Under the pieces are notes generated by a model. It was not told the origin of the DNA. It was given only the letters and a program-made list of their open reading frames with translations, and searched no databases. The position numbers were made by a program, and so were the translations under genes. Positions 34,104 to 43,617 of a stretch of DNA of 64,000 nt are shown here, piece after piece (positions within the stretch are counted from its first letter, which is position 1; each line of letters opens with the position of its first letter). The DNA is from DAINRZ01 sp964634885 (GTDB lineage Bacteria; Bacteroidota; Ignavibacteria; Kapaibacteriales; UBA2268), in assembly GCA_964634885.1 (NCBI GenBank), contig CAZWLN010000018.1, positions 1 through 64,000 on the forward strand. Reading direction: 5' to 3'.

Positions 34104-34138
34104 TTTAGTTTTTGGAATTGATTATTATAAAAGAAAAC

Positions 34139-34603
34139 ATGAAAAAAACCATATATATTATGCTATTCCTGGCGCTGTGTTCGGGAACAGCCTTTGCTCA
34201 AAACAGCGACAGCCGTTTTGTCGGGAAGGAGCAATTGCTCGAGTCGGTCGGCATACTCAGTTCGTCCAACCTCTACCTGTCCTATTTGTCCATTTCGCTG
34301 ATCAACAACACTCTTCGGGATAGCTCACAAATAGAGAACCTGAGGGGGATACTCAACCCGGTGAAGAACACCCTCCTGATGATTGCCGAACATGTAGAGA
34401 AGCTGGGAAAAATTAAGGACCTTTCAACCGAAGACACCAGGATCATACAAAAAATCGGCAGGGCTTGCAGGCTGCTCCTCGAAGATGCGGAACTGCTCGA
34501 CGCTTTCATGAATAACATCAATGAGAAGAATAAACAGAAATTCACAGCAAAGCACAAGGAAACCGGCGATTACCTGAAGGAATTGTTCAAGAAAGAATTG
34601 TAA
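34139..34603 (+). CDS. Small secreted helical protein of unknown function
   Basis: A 154-residue protein from ATG 34139, which gives a signal peptide MKKTIYIMLFLALCSGTAFAQ; the longer frame from 34112 lacks one. The mature part looks fully helical and charged, with a QLLESVGILSSSNLYLSYLSIS amphipathic start and alternating Lys/Glu/Leu further on, and no cysteine apart from one. It lies between glgA and a thioesterase with only 6 bases to the latter. It is probably periplasmic. I do not recognise a family. Confidence 0.75.
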   Translation: MKKTIYIMLFLALCSGTAFAQNSDSRFVGKEQLLESVGILSSSNLYLSYLSISLINNTLRDSSQIENLRGILNPVKNTLLMIAEHVEKLGKIKDLSTEDTRIIQKIGRACRLLLEDAELLDAFMNNINEKNKQKFTAKHKETGDYLKELFKKEL

Positions 34604-34609
34604 TTTAAT

Positions 34610-35065
34610 ATGGCAAGACACGACGTAATAAAAAAACTGAAAGAAGAAGCCGCGCACTACAAACACAAGGTCCACGGCAAAGTAAAATTCGCCGAGGTCG
34701 ATTCGGTCGGTGTAGTTCACAATGTACAGTATTTCTACATGTTCGAATGGGCGCGGATCGAGTACCTGCAGAACTTAGGACTGAAGATCAGCCCGGACAC
34801 TTTTTTGCAACAGCTACCGCTTCTGATGGCCCGCAATGAAATAGATTATATCAGTACCCTTAGGTTCTGTGACGAATATACCATTCTGTCGAGGGTTAAA
34901 GAACTTAAGAAGTCTTCTTTCGTCTTTAACCAGATGGTACTCGACAAATCCGGAGAACCCGTTGCACGCGGCGAATCTGTCCTGGTGCACATCGACCCTG
35001 TAACTAAGTCCTCGACGCCTTTGCCCGATTTTCTGAGGCAGGTAGTAATAGAATTCGAAAACTAA
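34610..35065 (+). CDS. Acyl-CoA thioesterase, YbgC/FadM (4-hydroxybenzoyl-CoA thioesterase-like) family
   Basis: A 151-residue hotdog-fold thioesterase that hydrolyses acyl-CoA or related thioesters. The signature (V)KFAEVDSVGVVHNVQY is the family's catalytic loop: Asp in EVDS, then V-H-N-x-x-Y. The strongly basic first 20 residues (DVIKKLKEEAAHYKHKVHG) are an extension compared with the core fold. The exact acyl substrate is not evident. It begins 6 bases after the preceding gene and is followed 19 bases later by the GH3 gene. Confidence 0.85.
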   Translation: MARHDVIKKLKEEAAHYKHKVHGKVKFAEVDSVGVVHNVQYFYMFEWARIEYLQNLGLKISPDTFLQQLPLLMARNEIDYISTLRFCDEYTILSRVKELKKSSFVFNQMVLDKSGEPVARGESVLVHIDPVTKSSTPLPDFLRQVVIEFEN

Positions 35066-35084
35066 AATTTAAGGATAATTGAAA

Positions 35085-36662
35085 ATGAATGTAAACGAAG
35101 TAAATAGCTGGACTTCGGAGCAGCTTGCTGCGCAGTGCCTGTTCCCGAGGCTGAACATAAAGCAGTATTTTGAAGATGAACCTTACCGCCAGGCAGTGAC
35201 AGACCTCGTCAAGGCCGGCATCGGCGGTTTCTGTGTTTTTGAGGGCGATGAACTCAACACCCCCAGGGCTGTTACCGAGTTGCAGAATTTGTGCAGGATA
35301 CCCCTGTTGTTCTCTGCCGATTTCGAACACGGTACAGTGATGCGCATTGCAGGGGGGACAGCTTTCCCTCATGCAATGGCATTAGGAAAAAACAGGAAAA
35401 CGGACAGTACATACCAGTGTGCCAAAGCCATTGCCTTCGAATCGAAGATGCTCGGTGTTACCTGGAACCTGGCGCCGGTCTGCGACATATACTCCAACAT
35501 TGAGAATCCGATAATAAACATACGTTCCTTCGGCGAGGACGCCGAAACCGTCAACCTTCACTCTGCTGCGTACATCAAAGGCCTCCATTACGAGAAAGTA
35601 ATGTCCTGTGCAAAGCATTTTCCCGGCCATGGGGACACGTCCAAAGATTCACACCTTGAACTTCCCGTACTGGATCACGGCCTCGACAGGCTTCGTTCCG
35701 TCGAGTTCCTGCCGTTTGTCAATGCGGTGAATAATAATGTCCGTTCAGTAATGACAGGCCATCTCTCTGTACCCGCCCTCGACGAATCGGGGCTGCCGGC
35801 CTCGTTGTCGGAGAAGATGATTAAAGGGGTACTCAGGGAGGAGATAGGTTTTAAAGGGCTGGTGATTACCGATGCTCTCGACATGAAAGCCATTACCGGC
35901 AATTACGGCGAAGAGGAAGCAGTGTTGATGGCCTTGAAAGCCGGTAACAACATTGCCCTGCTGCCCGTCAACCCGATGGAAGCCCTGCACCATGTGGCGA
36001 AAGCCGCAGATGGCGACGCGGAACTGAAGGCCCATCTTGCCGCTTCCGCAGGTTTGATAATGAAAGAAAAGAAATGGTGCGGCCTCTTCCTCAATCCCTA
36101 TCCCGTCCAAAAGAGCGAAGAATTTTACATCAAGCATGACAAGATTGCCCTGACGGCGGCGATGAATGGCGTCAAAGCCGAAGGCGACAAAACCATACTC
36201 CCGCTGCGCGACGACCTGACGCTTGCAGGCTTTGCTTTTGTCCAGGACAACATCGACGCTCCTGCACAATTTTTCAAATACCTTTCACAGGCTGTTGAGA
36301 ACGACTGTGACTTCGGGTTCATCGACGAAACAATAACCGAAGAGCAGGCCGACGACTTCCTCGACCAGGTCTATGACGCCGACATCCTGATCTTCTGTTT
36401 CTTCTTCAAGGGAGTGGCTTACAAAGGCAGCGCCCAACTGTCGGACAAGCTCAAGAAAGTAGCCCGCAAGCTTTCGAGGGAAAAGAAAACCATCTCCCTG
36501 TTTTTCGGCAATCCGCATATTTTTGATACTAATATCTCGGACCTGAACCTTTATTTCTTTTCGGACACACTGCCCAGCCTTGCTGCTTCGGTGATGATGC
36601 TCAGCGGAAGGCGGGACGACAGCGACGTTTACAACAAAGTGCTGCCAACGGAATCGGAATGA
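35085..36662 (+). CDS. Glycoside hydrolase family 3 (beta-N-acetylhexosaminidase-like)
   Basis: A 525-residue enzyme. I start at ATG 35085; a TTG two codons upstream, closer to AAGGA, is an alternative. The GH3 N-terminal barrel spans about 10-350: ADFEHGTVMR, NPIINIRSFGED, the acid/base motif KHFPGHGDTSKDSH typical of NagZ-like members, and the nucleophile region ITDALDMKAI. There is no signal peptide, so it should act in the cytoplasm, consistent with NagZ-type removal of GlcNAc from recycled wall fragments. The C-terminal 170 residues resemble the second GH3 domain found in longer members and absent from minimal NagZ. Substrate is inferred only. Confidence 0.87.
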   Translation: MNVNEVNSWTSEQLAAQCLFPRLNIKQYFEDEPYRQAVTDLVKAGIGGFCVFEGDELNTPRAVTELQNLCRIPLLFSADFEHGTVMRIAGGTAFPHAMALGKNRKTDSTYQCAKAIAFESKMLGVTWNLAPVCDIYSNIENPIINIRSFGEDAETVNLHSAAYIKGLHYEKVMSCAKHFPGHGDTSKDSHLELPVLDHGLDRLRSVEFLPFVNAVNNNVRSVMTGHLSVPALDESGLPASLSEKMIKGVLREEIGFKGLVITDALDMKAITGNYGEEEAVLMALKAGNNIALLPVNPMEALHHVAKAADGDAELKAHLAASAGLIMKEKKWCGLFLNPYPVQKSEEFYIKHDKIALTAAMNGVKAEGDKTILPLRDDLTLAGFAFVQDNIDAPAQFFKYLSQAVENDCDFGFIDETITEEQADDFLDQVYDADILIFCFFFKGVAYKGSAQLSDKLKKVARKLSREKKTISLFFGNPHIFDTNISDLNLYFFSDTLPSLAASVMMLSGRRDDSDVYNKVLPTESE

Positions 36663-36703
36663 TTTTGAAATATATTTAATATACCCATAAAATAAAATTT
36701 ACT

Positions 36704-36711
36704 TAATTTTG
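36704..36711 (+). promoter_or_regulatory. Bacteroidota-type -7 element TAATTTTG before the exopolysaccharide operon
   Basis: Matches TAnnTTTG 39 bases upstream of ATG 36751, in an 88-base AT-rich gap that is the largest between 32613 and 51852. It is the best candidate for the operon promoter; no well-spaced TTG is seen. Confidence 0.45.
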
Positions 36712-36750
36712 TGTTTTACATTATTTTGTAAGTAATTTTAGATTAGTTTA

Positions 36751-37770
36751 ATGACAGAAAGAATTCTTGTTACAGGCGGGGCTGGTTTCATAGGCAGCAA
36801 TTTCATCAGGATGCTCATCGACGGAAATGAAGATGTGCACATTGTGAACCTCGACGCCCTGACCTATGCAGGTAACCCTGCAAACCTGTCAACGGTTGAA
36901 GATCGCAGTAACTATGACTTTGTTCACGGTTCCATCTGTAACCGTGAACTGGTTGAATATATATTAAGGAAATACAAGATCGACGGCATCGTCAATTTCG
37001 CTGCCGAGTCCCATGTTGACCGTTCCATCCTTAACTCACAGCCGTTCATCGACACTAATGTTTCCGGTACCGTCGCTTTGCTCGACGCGGCAAGGAACTG
37101 CGGTGTAGCTAAGTACCTCCAGGTGTCCACCGACGAAGTTTACGGCTCGCTTGGCCCTGAAGGTAAATTCACCGAGACCACGCCACTGTCTCCCAATTCT
37201 CCCTATTCCGCATCAAAGGCATCGGCGGACCACCTTGTGCAGGCTTACTGCCATACTTTCGGGATGGAGGCCGTCATTACCCGTTGTTCAAATAACTACG
37301 GGCCGTACCAGTTCCCCGAGAAACTGATTCCGTTAATGATAATAAATGCCCTGGAAGACAGGAAGCTGCCGGTTTACGGCGACGGGATGAACGTAAGGGA
37401 CTGGATCCACGTCGAAGACCACTGCCGGGGGATATATTCCGTTTACAAATCAGGCAAAGCCGGTGAGGTGTATAACCTCGGCGGCAACAGCGAAAAACCG
37501 AATATCGAGATTGTAAAGGCCATCCTGAAGAAGCTCGGTAAGCCCGACAGCCTCATAGAGTATGTCAAGGACCGTCCCGGACACGACAGAAGATATGCAA
37601 TAGATTTTACAAAAATAAATGAACAATTGGGCTGGAAACCCGTGAAGAGTTTCGAAAACGCATTGGATGAAACGATTGACTGGTACCTGGCAAACCGGCA
37701 GTGGTGGAGTAATGTCCGCTCCGGCGCCTATTTGGAGTATTACAAAAAGCAATACGGGCAGTTAAAATAA
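36751..37770 (+). CDS. rfbB: dTDP-glucose 4,6-dehydratase
   Basis: A 339-residue short-chain dehydrogenase-like enzyme converting dTDP-glucose to dTDP-4-keto-6-deoxyglucose with bound NAD+. Visible: the TGGAGFIGSNFIR nucleotide-binding loop at residues 8-20, STDEVYGSLG, YSASKASADHLV with the catalytic Tyr and Lys, NNYGPYQFPEKLIP, and RDWIHVEDH. Length matches RmlB/RfbB. The rest of the rhamnose pathway (rmlA, C, D) is not in the window and must be elsewhere, or the product goes to another deoxysugar. It is the first gene of the exopolysaccharide operon. Confidence 0.93.
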   Translation: MTERILVTGGAGFIGSNFIRMLIDGNEDVHIVNLDALTYAGNPANLSTVEDRSNYDFVHGSICNRELVEYILRKYKIDGIVNFAAESHVDRSILNSQPFIDTNVSGTVALLDAARNCGVAKYLQVSTDEVYGSLGPEGKFTETTPLSPNSPYSASKASADHLVQAYCHTFGMEAVITRCSNNYGPYQFPEKLIPLMIINALEDRKLPVYGDGMNVRDWIHVEDHCRGIYSVYKSGKAGEVYNLGGNSEKPNIEIVKAILKKLGKPDSLIEYVKDRPGHDRRYAIDFTKINEQLGWKPVKSFENALDETIDWYLANRQWWSNVRSGAYLEYYKKQYGQLK

Positions 37771-37792
37771 TTTTATCAATTTATCAAGCACG

Positions 37793-39124
37793 ATGATGGA
37801 TAATAAAGCTAAACTTATTGAAAAGATTCAAAACAAAGAAATTACCGTCGGTGTAATAGGAATCGGCTATGTTGGCCTTCCTTTAGCCCTCGAATATGCT
37901 AAGCATGGAATTAAGACCATTGGCTTTGACCTCGACGCAGAAAAGGTAGCAATGATCAACAGGGGGGACAATTACAACGAAGACCTCGACACCGAAGAAA
38001 TAAAACAATGTGTGAAAAAAGGTTTACTCAGGGCTACCGTTGATTTCTCGGCGCTCGGCGCCTGCGACTGTATATATATATGCGTGCCGACTCCGTTCAC
38101 GCCAAACAAAGACCCCGATATATCTTTCATCGAACAGGCCGCCCGCAGTGTGATGGACAACCTGAAGAAGGGCCAGGTTGTCATCCTGAAAAGTACGACA
38201 TTTCCCGGTACGACTGAACATCATGTACTGCCGATACTCGAGAAAAGCGGCTTGAAAGCAGGCGAAGACTTCTACCTTGCTTTCTCTCCCGAGAGGATCG
38301 ACCCGGGCAACAAGACCTGGAACACTAAGAATACGCCGATAGTTGTCGGAGGTATTAACCCGGACTCCACCGAAGTAGCCTGCAGCGTAACGAAACTGGC
38401 CATCGACATTGTCATTCCTGTCAGTGCGCCTGCAATTGCAGAGATGGAGAAACTGCTCGAGAATATTTTCAGGAGCGTCAATATTGCTCTCGTCAATGAG
38501 ATGGCTCAATTGTGCGACCGCCTCGGCATCAACATCTGGGAAGTAATCGAAGCCGCTTCGACAAAACCCTTCGGATTCATGCCGTTCTATCCCGGCCCCG
38601 GCATCGGCGGCCACTGCATCCTGATCGATCCCTATTACCTCGAATGGAAAGCAAGGGAATATGATTTTGTTACCAATTTCATCAAACTGGCTGCCGAGAT
38701 CAATGAAGACATGCCTTTCTACGTCAGCACCATGGTTGTGAAAGAAATTGCCAAACAGCCCATCGTTCTCGGCGAAGCAAAGGTACTGCTGCTGGGAATG
38801 GCTTTCAAGAGGGACGTAAGCGACCTGAGGCATTCACCCGCACTTAAAGTAGCTGAAATATTGCTAAACGAAGGAATTGACAACATTACTTATTACGACC
38901 CTTATATACCTGAGATCAGAATTAACGGTACGGTCTTCCATTCTCTTGAAAAACTTGACCCGGAGACACTCGGGAAGTTCGATGTTGTAGTGATTACTAC
39001 CGATCACTCGGTATTCGATTTCGAATTGATCGCCCGAAGCAGCAAAGTAGTGATCGACACACGCAATGCTTTGAAGAACGTAAAGGGCATTGGTAACGTG
39101 GTACTCTTAGGGGATGGTAAATGA
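37793..39124 (+). CDS. Nucleotide-sugar dehydrogenase (UDP-N-acetylhexosamine 6-dehydrogenase, WbpA/TviB-like)
   Basis: A 443-residue enzyme that oxidises the C6 hydroxyl of a UDP-sugar to a carboxylate with two NAD+. Motifs: GVIGIGYVGLPLALEYA (NAD binding, residues 19-35), CVPTPFTP, LKSTTFPGTTEH, SPERIDPGN, the active-site PGPGIGGHCILIDPYYL with the catalytic Cys, and GMAFKRDVSDLRHSPAL. The neighbouring epimerase (4-base overlap) points to UDP-GlcNAc or UDP-ManNAc as substrate and a ManNAc/GlcNAc uronic acid as product; the choice between them is inference. The first codons offer two adjacent ATGs. Confidence 0.9.
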   Translation: MMDNKAKLIEKIQNKEITVGVIGIGYVGLPLALEYAKHGIKTIGFDLDAEKVAMINRGDNYNEDLDTEEIKQCVKKGLLRATVDFSALGACDCIYICVPTPFTPNKDPDISFIEQAARSVMDNLKKGQVVILKSTTFPGTTEHHVLPILEKSGLKAGEDFYLAFSPERIDPGNKTWNTKNTPIVVGGINPDSTEVACSVTKLAIDIVIPVSAPAIAEMEKLLENIFRSVNIALVNEMAQLCDRLGINIWEVIEAASTKPFGFMPFYPGPGIGGHCILIDPYYLEWKAREYDFVTNFIKLAAEINEDMPFYVSTMVVKEIAKQPIVLGEAKVLLLGMAFKRDVSDLRHSPALKVAEILLNEGIDNITYYDPYIPEIRINGTVFHSLEKLDPETLGKFDVVVITTDHSVFDFELIARSSKVVIDTRNALKNVKGIGNVVLLGDGK

Positions 39125-40227
39125 AAAAAGTAATATCGGTTGTGGGCGCCCGCCCCAACTTCATGAAAATCGCCCCTATCGACAGAGCATTGAAACAGTA
39201 CGGCGACAGGGTAAAGCATATAATCGTCCATACAGGACAGCACTATGATGTTAATATGTCGGACTCATTCTTTCGCGACCTGAGACTTCCGGCTCCCGAT
39301 TACTTCCTCGGCGTAGGCTCCGGTTCCCATGCAGTCCAGACAGCAAAGATAATGATTGAATTCGAGAAGATCTGCGAAGAGGTTAAACCTGACCTCGTCG
39401 TCGTAGTAGGCGACGTGAACTCGACGATTGCCTGCATACTGACTGCCGTCAAGATGGGGATTGAAACCGCCCATGTCGAAGGAGGACTTCGCAGCTTTGA
39501 CAGGACAATGCCCGAAGAAGTAAACAGGATTGCTACGGACTCGATCTGCAACTATTGCTTTGTTACGGAAGAAAGCGCCGTTCGTAACCTGAAGAATGAA
39601 GGCTTTCCCGAAGACAGGGTTTTCTTTACCGGCAATACTATGATCGATTCGCAGGTGTATGCATTCGAGGAAGCAAAAAAATCGACCGTAACAGCCGACC
39701 TGAAGCTCGCCCCGAAATCCTTTGCACTGGTAACCCTGCACAGGCCCAGCAATGTTGACGACAAAGAGCAGCTAACGATGATGCTCTCCGTTCTCAGGGA
39801 CCTGTTGAAAGATCGTAAAGTCGTATTCCCCATCCATCCCCGGACCAGGAAAAACATCGTCTCCTTCGGCTTGGAAAGCTACCTGACGGACAATCCGGCC
39901 ATGCTCTTTACCGATCCTCTCGGTTACCTCGATTTTCTTGCCCTGATGATGAACTGCGATTTTGTTATGACCGACTCCGGCGGCATCCAGGAAGAGACTA
40001 CGGTACTCGGGATACCATGCCTGACGCTCAGGACTACGACCGAAAGGCCCTCGACGATAGAACTGGGAACGAACATACTGATCCAGCCGGAAGAAGCGCC
40101 AATCAGGCAAGCCCTGGACGACATACTGCACAAGGAACGCAAGTCCGGGAAGATACCGCCGTTGTGGGACGGCGCTGCCGGTAAAAGGATTGCCTCGATA
40201 ATTGTTGAAAAATGTTTAAATAAATAA
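39121..40227 (+). CDS. wecB: UDP-N-acetylglucosamine 2-epimerase (non-hydrolysing)
   Basis: A 368-residue enzyme interconverting UDP-GlcNAc and UDP-ManNAc. Motifs: VVGARPNFMKIAP, HTGQHYD, VVVVGDVNST, HVEGGLRSFDRTMPEE, and MTDSGGIQEETTVLG; length fits WecB/MnaA. Its ATG overlaps the TGA of the preceding dehydrogenase (ATGA), showing translational coupling, and the two enzymes together can supply an N-acetylmannosaminuronic-type sugar for the polymer. Confidence 0.94.
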   Translation: MKKVISVVGARPNFMKIAPIDRALKQYGDRVKHIIVHTGQHYDVNMSDSFFRDLRLPAPDYFLGVGSGSHAVQTAKIMIEFEKICEEVKPDLVVVVGDVNSTIACILTAVKMGIETAHVEGGLRSFDRTMPEEVNRIATDSICNYCFVTEESAVRNLKNEGFPEDRVFFTGNTMIDSQVYAFEEAKKSTVTADLKLAPKSFALVTLHRPSNVDDKEQLTMMLSVLRDLLKDRKVVFPIHPRTRKNIVSFGLESYLTDNPAMLFTDPLGYLDFLALMMNCDFVMTDSGGIQEETTVLGIPCLTLRTTTERPSTIELGTNILIQPEEAPIRQALDDILHKERKSGKIPPLWDGAAGKRIASIIVEKCLNK

Positions 40228-40240
40228 ATTACAGGTGAAA

Positions 40241-41977
40241 ATGTTAAACCGAATTATTGTCCTGTTTTTTCTTGCCGGCTCCCTGGCGATGGCCCAGTCT
40301 TCCTCAGGCTCGACACTGAGTACCGAGAAATTGCTGCAGGAAGACATCCAGAATAAAGTCATCAATGAACAGGCGATGAAAGCCGAATCGTTCATCTACG
40401 GTAACATCATCAAACCGGAACTGTATTACCTTGGTCCCGGCGATATACTATCATTCCAGAATTTTTCAGTATATACAAACTTAGAGTATATTGCCGTTAC
40501 ACCCGAGAATACGCTTTTTATTCCCAGGATTGGAATGATCAGCGTTACGGGACTGACCCTGGCACAGGTGAAGGACACCATCATCAGGCGCTGCACCGAG
40601 AGGTCAAAGAATGCGAGCGTATTCATCAGCCTTTTCAAACCGAGGGCTGTACTTGTCAACATCACAGGCAATGTACTGTTTCCCGGTACCTATATATTCC
40701 CGGCTACTTTCCAGGTATCGACAGCCATAAGCATGGCGAACCAGTTTAACAACAAGGAAAGCATGACCATTCCACAAGTTTCCGGCATAATGAATTATAC
40801 CGAAAAGCAGAAGGAGAGGCTGAAAACGTATTCCAACACGGGTATGGCAACCACCAGTTCATACTCTTCGAGAAACGTCAAAGTCATCCACAACGACGGT
40901 ACAAGCAATATTGCAGACATTGAAAAAGCTGCCGCCTATGGAGACGCTCATTTTGACCCGTATATCAGGGAAAGAGACGAGATATTTGTTCCCTTCTCTC
41001 CTGAAAACAACTCGATGATCTCAATCTCCGGCGCTGTGGTAAGGCCTTCCGTCGTCACTTTCAAAGATGGCGACAGGGCTTCGATGCTCCTGAAATTGGG
41101 ATTCGGACTTACTGACGTCGCAGATAAGGAAAATATTTACTTAGTAATTCCCGGAGACATAGGGGACAACAAAAAGATTAAGCTTACACTTAATGAAGAT
41201 ATGACAATACAGGGTGAGGATTACGAACTGACCCCCGGCAGCAGCATCGTCATTAATTACAGGAAAGAGATAAAAACAGTTAAACAGGGTGTCGTTTCTG
41301 TCATCGGCAATATCAACAATGAAGGTATTTACCTGATTGACAACAACGTTACAAGGTTGTCGGAGATTATTAATACCTCAGGCGGCTTTACAAAAAACGC
41401 CTATCTGCCCCTTGCTTACATCATTCGCAGGGAGCAGAAGGACTATTCCATCAACGATCCGCGAAAACAGTTCAACGAAGAGTTTGTTAACAGTAACCTC
41501 ACAATGGAAGACACTGCCAGGTACCAGATGCAGATCAATCTGCGCAGGCCTTACGTTTCCTGCGATTTCAACGCCCTTTTCAACAATAATGATAAATCGC
41601 AGGATGTCACCCTCCTCGACGGCGACGTAATCTATGTGCCTTCCAACCCCAAAACCGTCTATGTTTACGGGCAGGTAAAAGTTCCCGGGTACATCGAATT
41701 TTCTGAAGGTAAAACGATGGACTATTACATTGCCAAAGCCGGAGGCTATACGAGCAATGCGGACCAGGAAAGGGCAAGGATTGTTAAAGGCAGGTTCAAG
41801 ACATGGATTGAAGGCGACGAAGAAACATTTTTGTTCGCCGGTGATGAGATATACGTTCCAAGCCCTGCAGATCTACCGCCTTCAATAGAGATACAGAAAT
41901 ATGCGGCCTATGCAGGTTTAGCCGCAGCAGCAGCAACCATCATCAATATCCTCTATATCATTTACAAGAATTGGTAA
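40241..41977 (+). CDS. Outer-membrane polysaccharide export protein (Wza-like, SLBB domains)
   Basis: A 578-residue protein. ATG 40241 gives the signal peptide MLNRIIVLFFLAGSLAMAQ, with CAGGTG just upstream. The polysaccharide export (PES) domain is at about 65-170 (YYLGPGDILSF ... LAQVKDTIIRRC), followed by several SLBB beta-grasp domains: VLVNITGNVLFPGTYIFP, MISISGAVVRPSVVTFKDG, VSVIGNINNEGIYLI, and KTVYVYGQVKVPGYIEFSEG. A hydrophobic segment near the end (AAYAGLAAAAATIINILYII) may be a membrane anchor. It forms the channel for polymer secretion. Wza partners Wzc and Wzb are not in the window. Confidence 0.9.
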   Translation: MLNRIIVLFFLAGSLAMAQSSSGSTLSTEKLLQEDIQNKVINEQAMKAESFIYGNIIKPELYYLGPGDILSFQNFSVYTNLEYIAVTPENTLFIPRIGMISVTGLTLAQVKDTIIRRCTERSKNASVFISLFKPRAVLVNITGNVLFPGTYIFPATFQVSTAISMANQFNNKESMTIPQVSGIMNYTEKQKERLKTYSNTGMATTSSYSSRNVKVIHNDGTSNIADIEKAAAYGDAHFDPYIRERDEIFVPFSPENNSMISISGAVVRPSVVTFKDGDRASMLLKLGFGLTDVADKENIYLVIPGDIGDNKKIKLTLNEDMTIQGEDYELTPGSSIVINYRKEIKTVKQGVVSVIGNINNEGIYLIDNNVTRLSEIINTSGGFTKNAYLPLAYIIRREQKDYSINDPRKQFNEEFVNSNLTMEDTARYQMQINLRRPYVSCDFNALFNNNDKSQDVTLLDGDVIYVPSNPKTVYVYGQVKVPGYIEFSEGKTMDYYIAKAGGYTSNADQERARIVKGRFKTWIEGDEETFLFAGDEIYVPSPADLPPSIEIQKYAAYAGLAAAAATIINILYIIYKNW

Positions 41978-41979
41978 TC

Positions 41980-43617
41980 ATGGGTTTGAGCAGGTCCATA
42001 GCAATTATTTTTGCTTTCTTGTTCCTGGCCGTTACAGCCCGGGCGCAGTCCGAGCATGTCCCTGCCGTGCACCCGGTCTATGATTACCTGCTTCACATGG
42101 AAACAAAAGGGATGCTTAAACATTTCTCACTGTCCGACATTCCCCTTCAGCGTAAAGATGTAATTGCAGCCCTGAAAGCAATCGACTCCCGAAGGACTTC
42201 CCTGAGCCGGGCTGAGGCCGCAACCCTTGACGACTATCTTACCGAATTTGAAATTGTTAAAAGGAATAATGTCGTACTCTTCGAAAGCGCTTCCGACTCT
42301 TCGCAGATACTGTTCAGGGGGCTTGTTTCCGACGACGAGAAGCTGATTTACAGGTACAGGGACAGCAGCAACAATGTCAGTTTCTATCCGCTGGCATCGA
42401 TCGAATATATCCAGCGATATAAAAACAGTACGACGAACAGCGCTGCCCTCGGTAACCTGGGTTTCAGGCTACATGGCACTCTTGGCAACTGCCTGGGCTA
42501 TTACCTCCAGGTTACCAACGGAACCCTGGTCTCAGGCGACAAATCCGTTGCACTCGAAGACAGCAGGCTGAGCCACAATGTAAAGTTCGCCGACCTGAAC
42601 AGCGACTTCGATTTTACCGAATCTCATGTTCAGTTCGACTATGATTGGTTCTTTGCCTCCGTCGGCAGGGAAAACCGCAAACTGGGGGCAGGGCTTGGAA
42701 CCAGCCTTTTCCAATCGACTAATGCGCCGCCGCACGACCAGTTCAACATCGGGGTGAAATTCAGCAATTTTACCTATAAATTCACCCATCACAGTTTACT
42801 GGGTATTAACGAATCGACGACGGAATTCGGAGCTACAACGTTCATTCCGTCCAAGTATGCCTCTACCCACAGGTTTGCAATAAAACCCTCATGGGGAGAA
42901 GTGGGATTCTGGGAACACGTGATTTACAGCGGCAGGGACCTTGACCTTGCTTACCTCAATCCGCTCAGTTTCTTCAAGTCGCTCGAACATTCGCTGCACG
43001 ACAGGGACAATTCCGTGATGGGGCTGGACGCTACCATACGCTTTGCCGACAACGTCCAGTTTAAAGGCAGCTTCCTGCTCGATGACATTATCTTCAGCGA
43101 AATCGGAAACGGATACTGGGCGAATAAAACAGCAATGAATGCCGGCCTGGTTTTCTCATTTATAGACAATGTGAACATCGGTGCAGAGTATTCGCGCGTG
43201 GAGCCTTATACATACTCACACTTCAGCGCCCGCAATTCCTTCACCAATGATTCGTTAGTGTACGGCGCCGGATTGATGCCCAACTCAGATGAGTTCGCCC
43301 TGATGATTCAGTACTGGTGGGGTAACAGGTATCCTGTCAAAGCAAAGTTGTCCTATATTCAGCATGGAGAAAACATTTACTCCGGCGATTCGTTAATAAA
43401 GAATGTCGGTTCCGACCCGTTAATTGTTAAAAGGGCACAAGATTCATTTTTTGTTACTTTTTTAGACGGGAAAAAGTATTATATTACAAGTTTTGAACTT
43501 GATTTCGGATGGGAAATCATCCGTGGGTTCAATTTGCACGTCAATTATATTCTCCGGAGTATAAATGACGAGGTTAAACATTTGGCAAGAATTAGTTTGA
43601 GGTTTGAAGATTTTTAG
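41980..43617 (+). CDS. Capsule assembly Wzi-family outer-membrane beta-barrel protein
   Basis: A 545-residue protein from ATG 41980, two bases after the export gene's stop. Signal peptide MGLSRSIAIIFAFLFLAVTARAQ, then VHPVYDYLLHMETKGMLKHF, typical of the start of Wzi-like proteins, and alternating aromatic/polar strands to the end (DLDLAYLNPLSFFKSLE, NVNIGAEYSRVEPYTYSHF, FNLHVNYILRSI), fitting an outer-membrane beta-barrel with a final Phe (LRFEDF). Wzi helps anchor or organise capsule at the surface. Placement immediately after Wza supports this; sequence support alone is moderate. Confidence 0.75.
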   Translation: MGLSRSIAIIFAFLFLAVTARAQSEHVPAVHPVYDYLLHMETKGMLKHFSLSDIPLQRKDVIAALKAIDSRRTSLSRAEAATLDDYLTEFEIVKRNNVVLFESASDSSQILFRGLVSDDEKLIYRYRDSSNNVSFYPLASIEYIQRYKNSTTNSAALGNLGFRLHGTLGNCLGYYLQVTNGTLVSGDKSVALEDSRLSHNVKFADLNSDFDFTESHVQFDYDWFFASVGRENRKLGAGLGTSLFQSTNAPPHDQFNIGVKFSNFTYKFTHHSLLGINESTTEFGATTFIPSKYASTHRFAIKPSWGEVGFWEHVIYSGRDLDLAYLNPLSFFKSLEHSLHDRDNSVMGLDATIRFADNVQFKGSFLLDDIIFSEIGNGYWANKTAMNAGLVFSFIDNVNIGAEYSRVEPYTYSHFSARNSFTNDSLVYGAGLMPNSDEFALMIQYWWGNRYPVKAKLSYIQHGENIYSGDSLIKNVGSDPLIVKRAQDSFFVTFLDGKKYYITSFELDFGWEIIRGFNLHVNYILRSINDEVKHLARISLRFEDF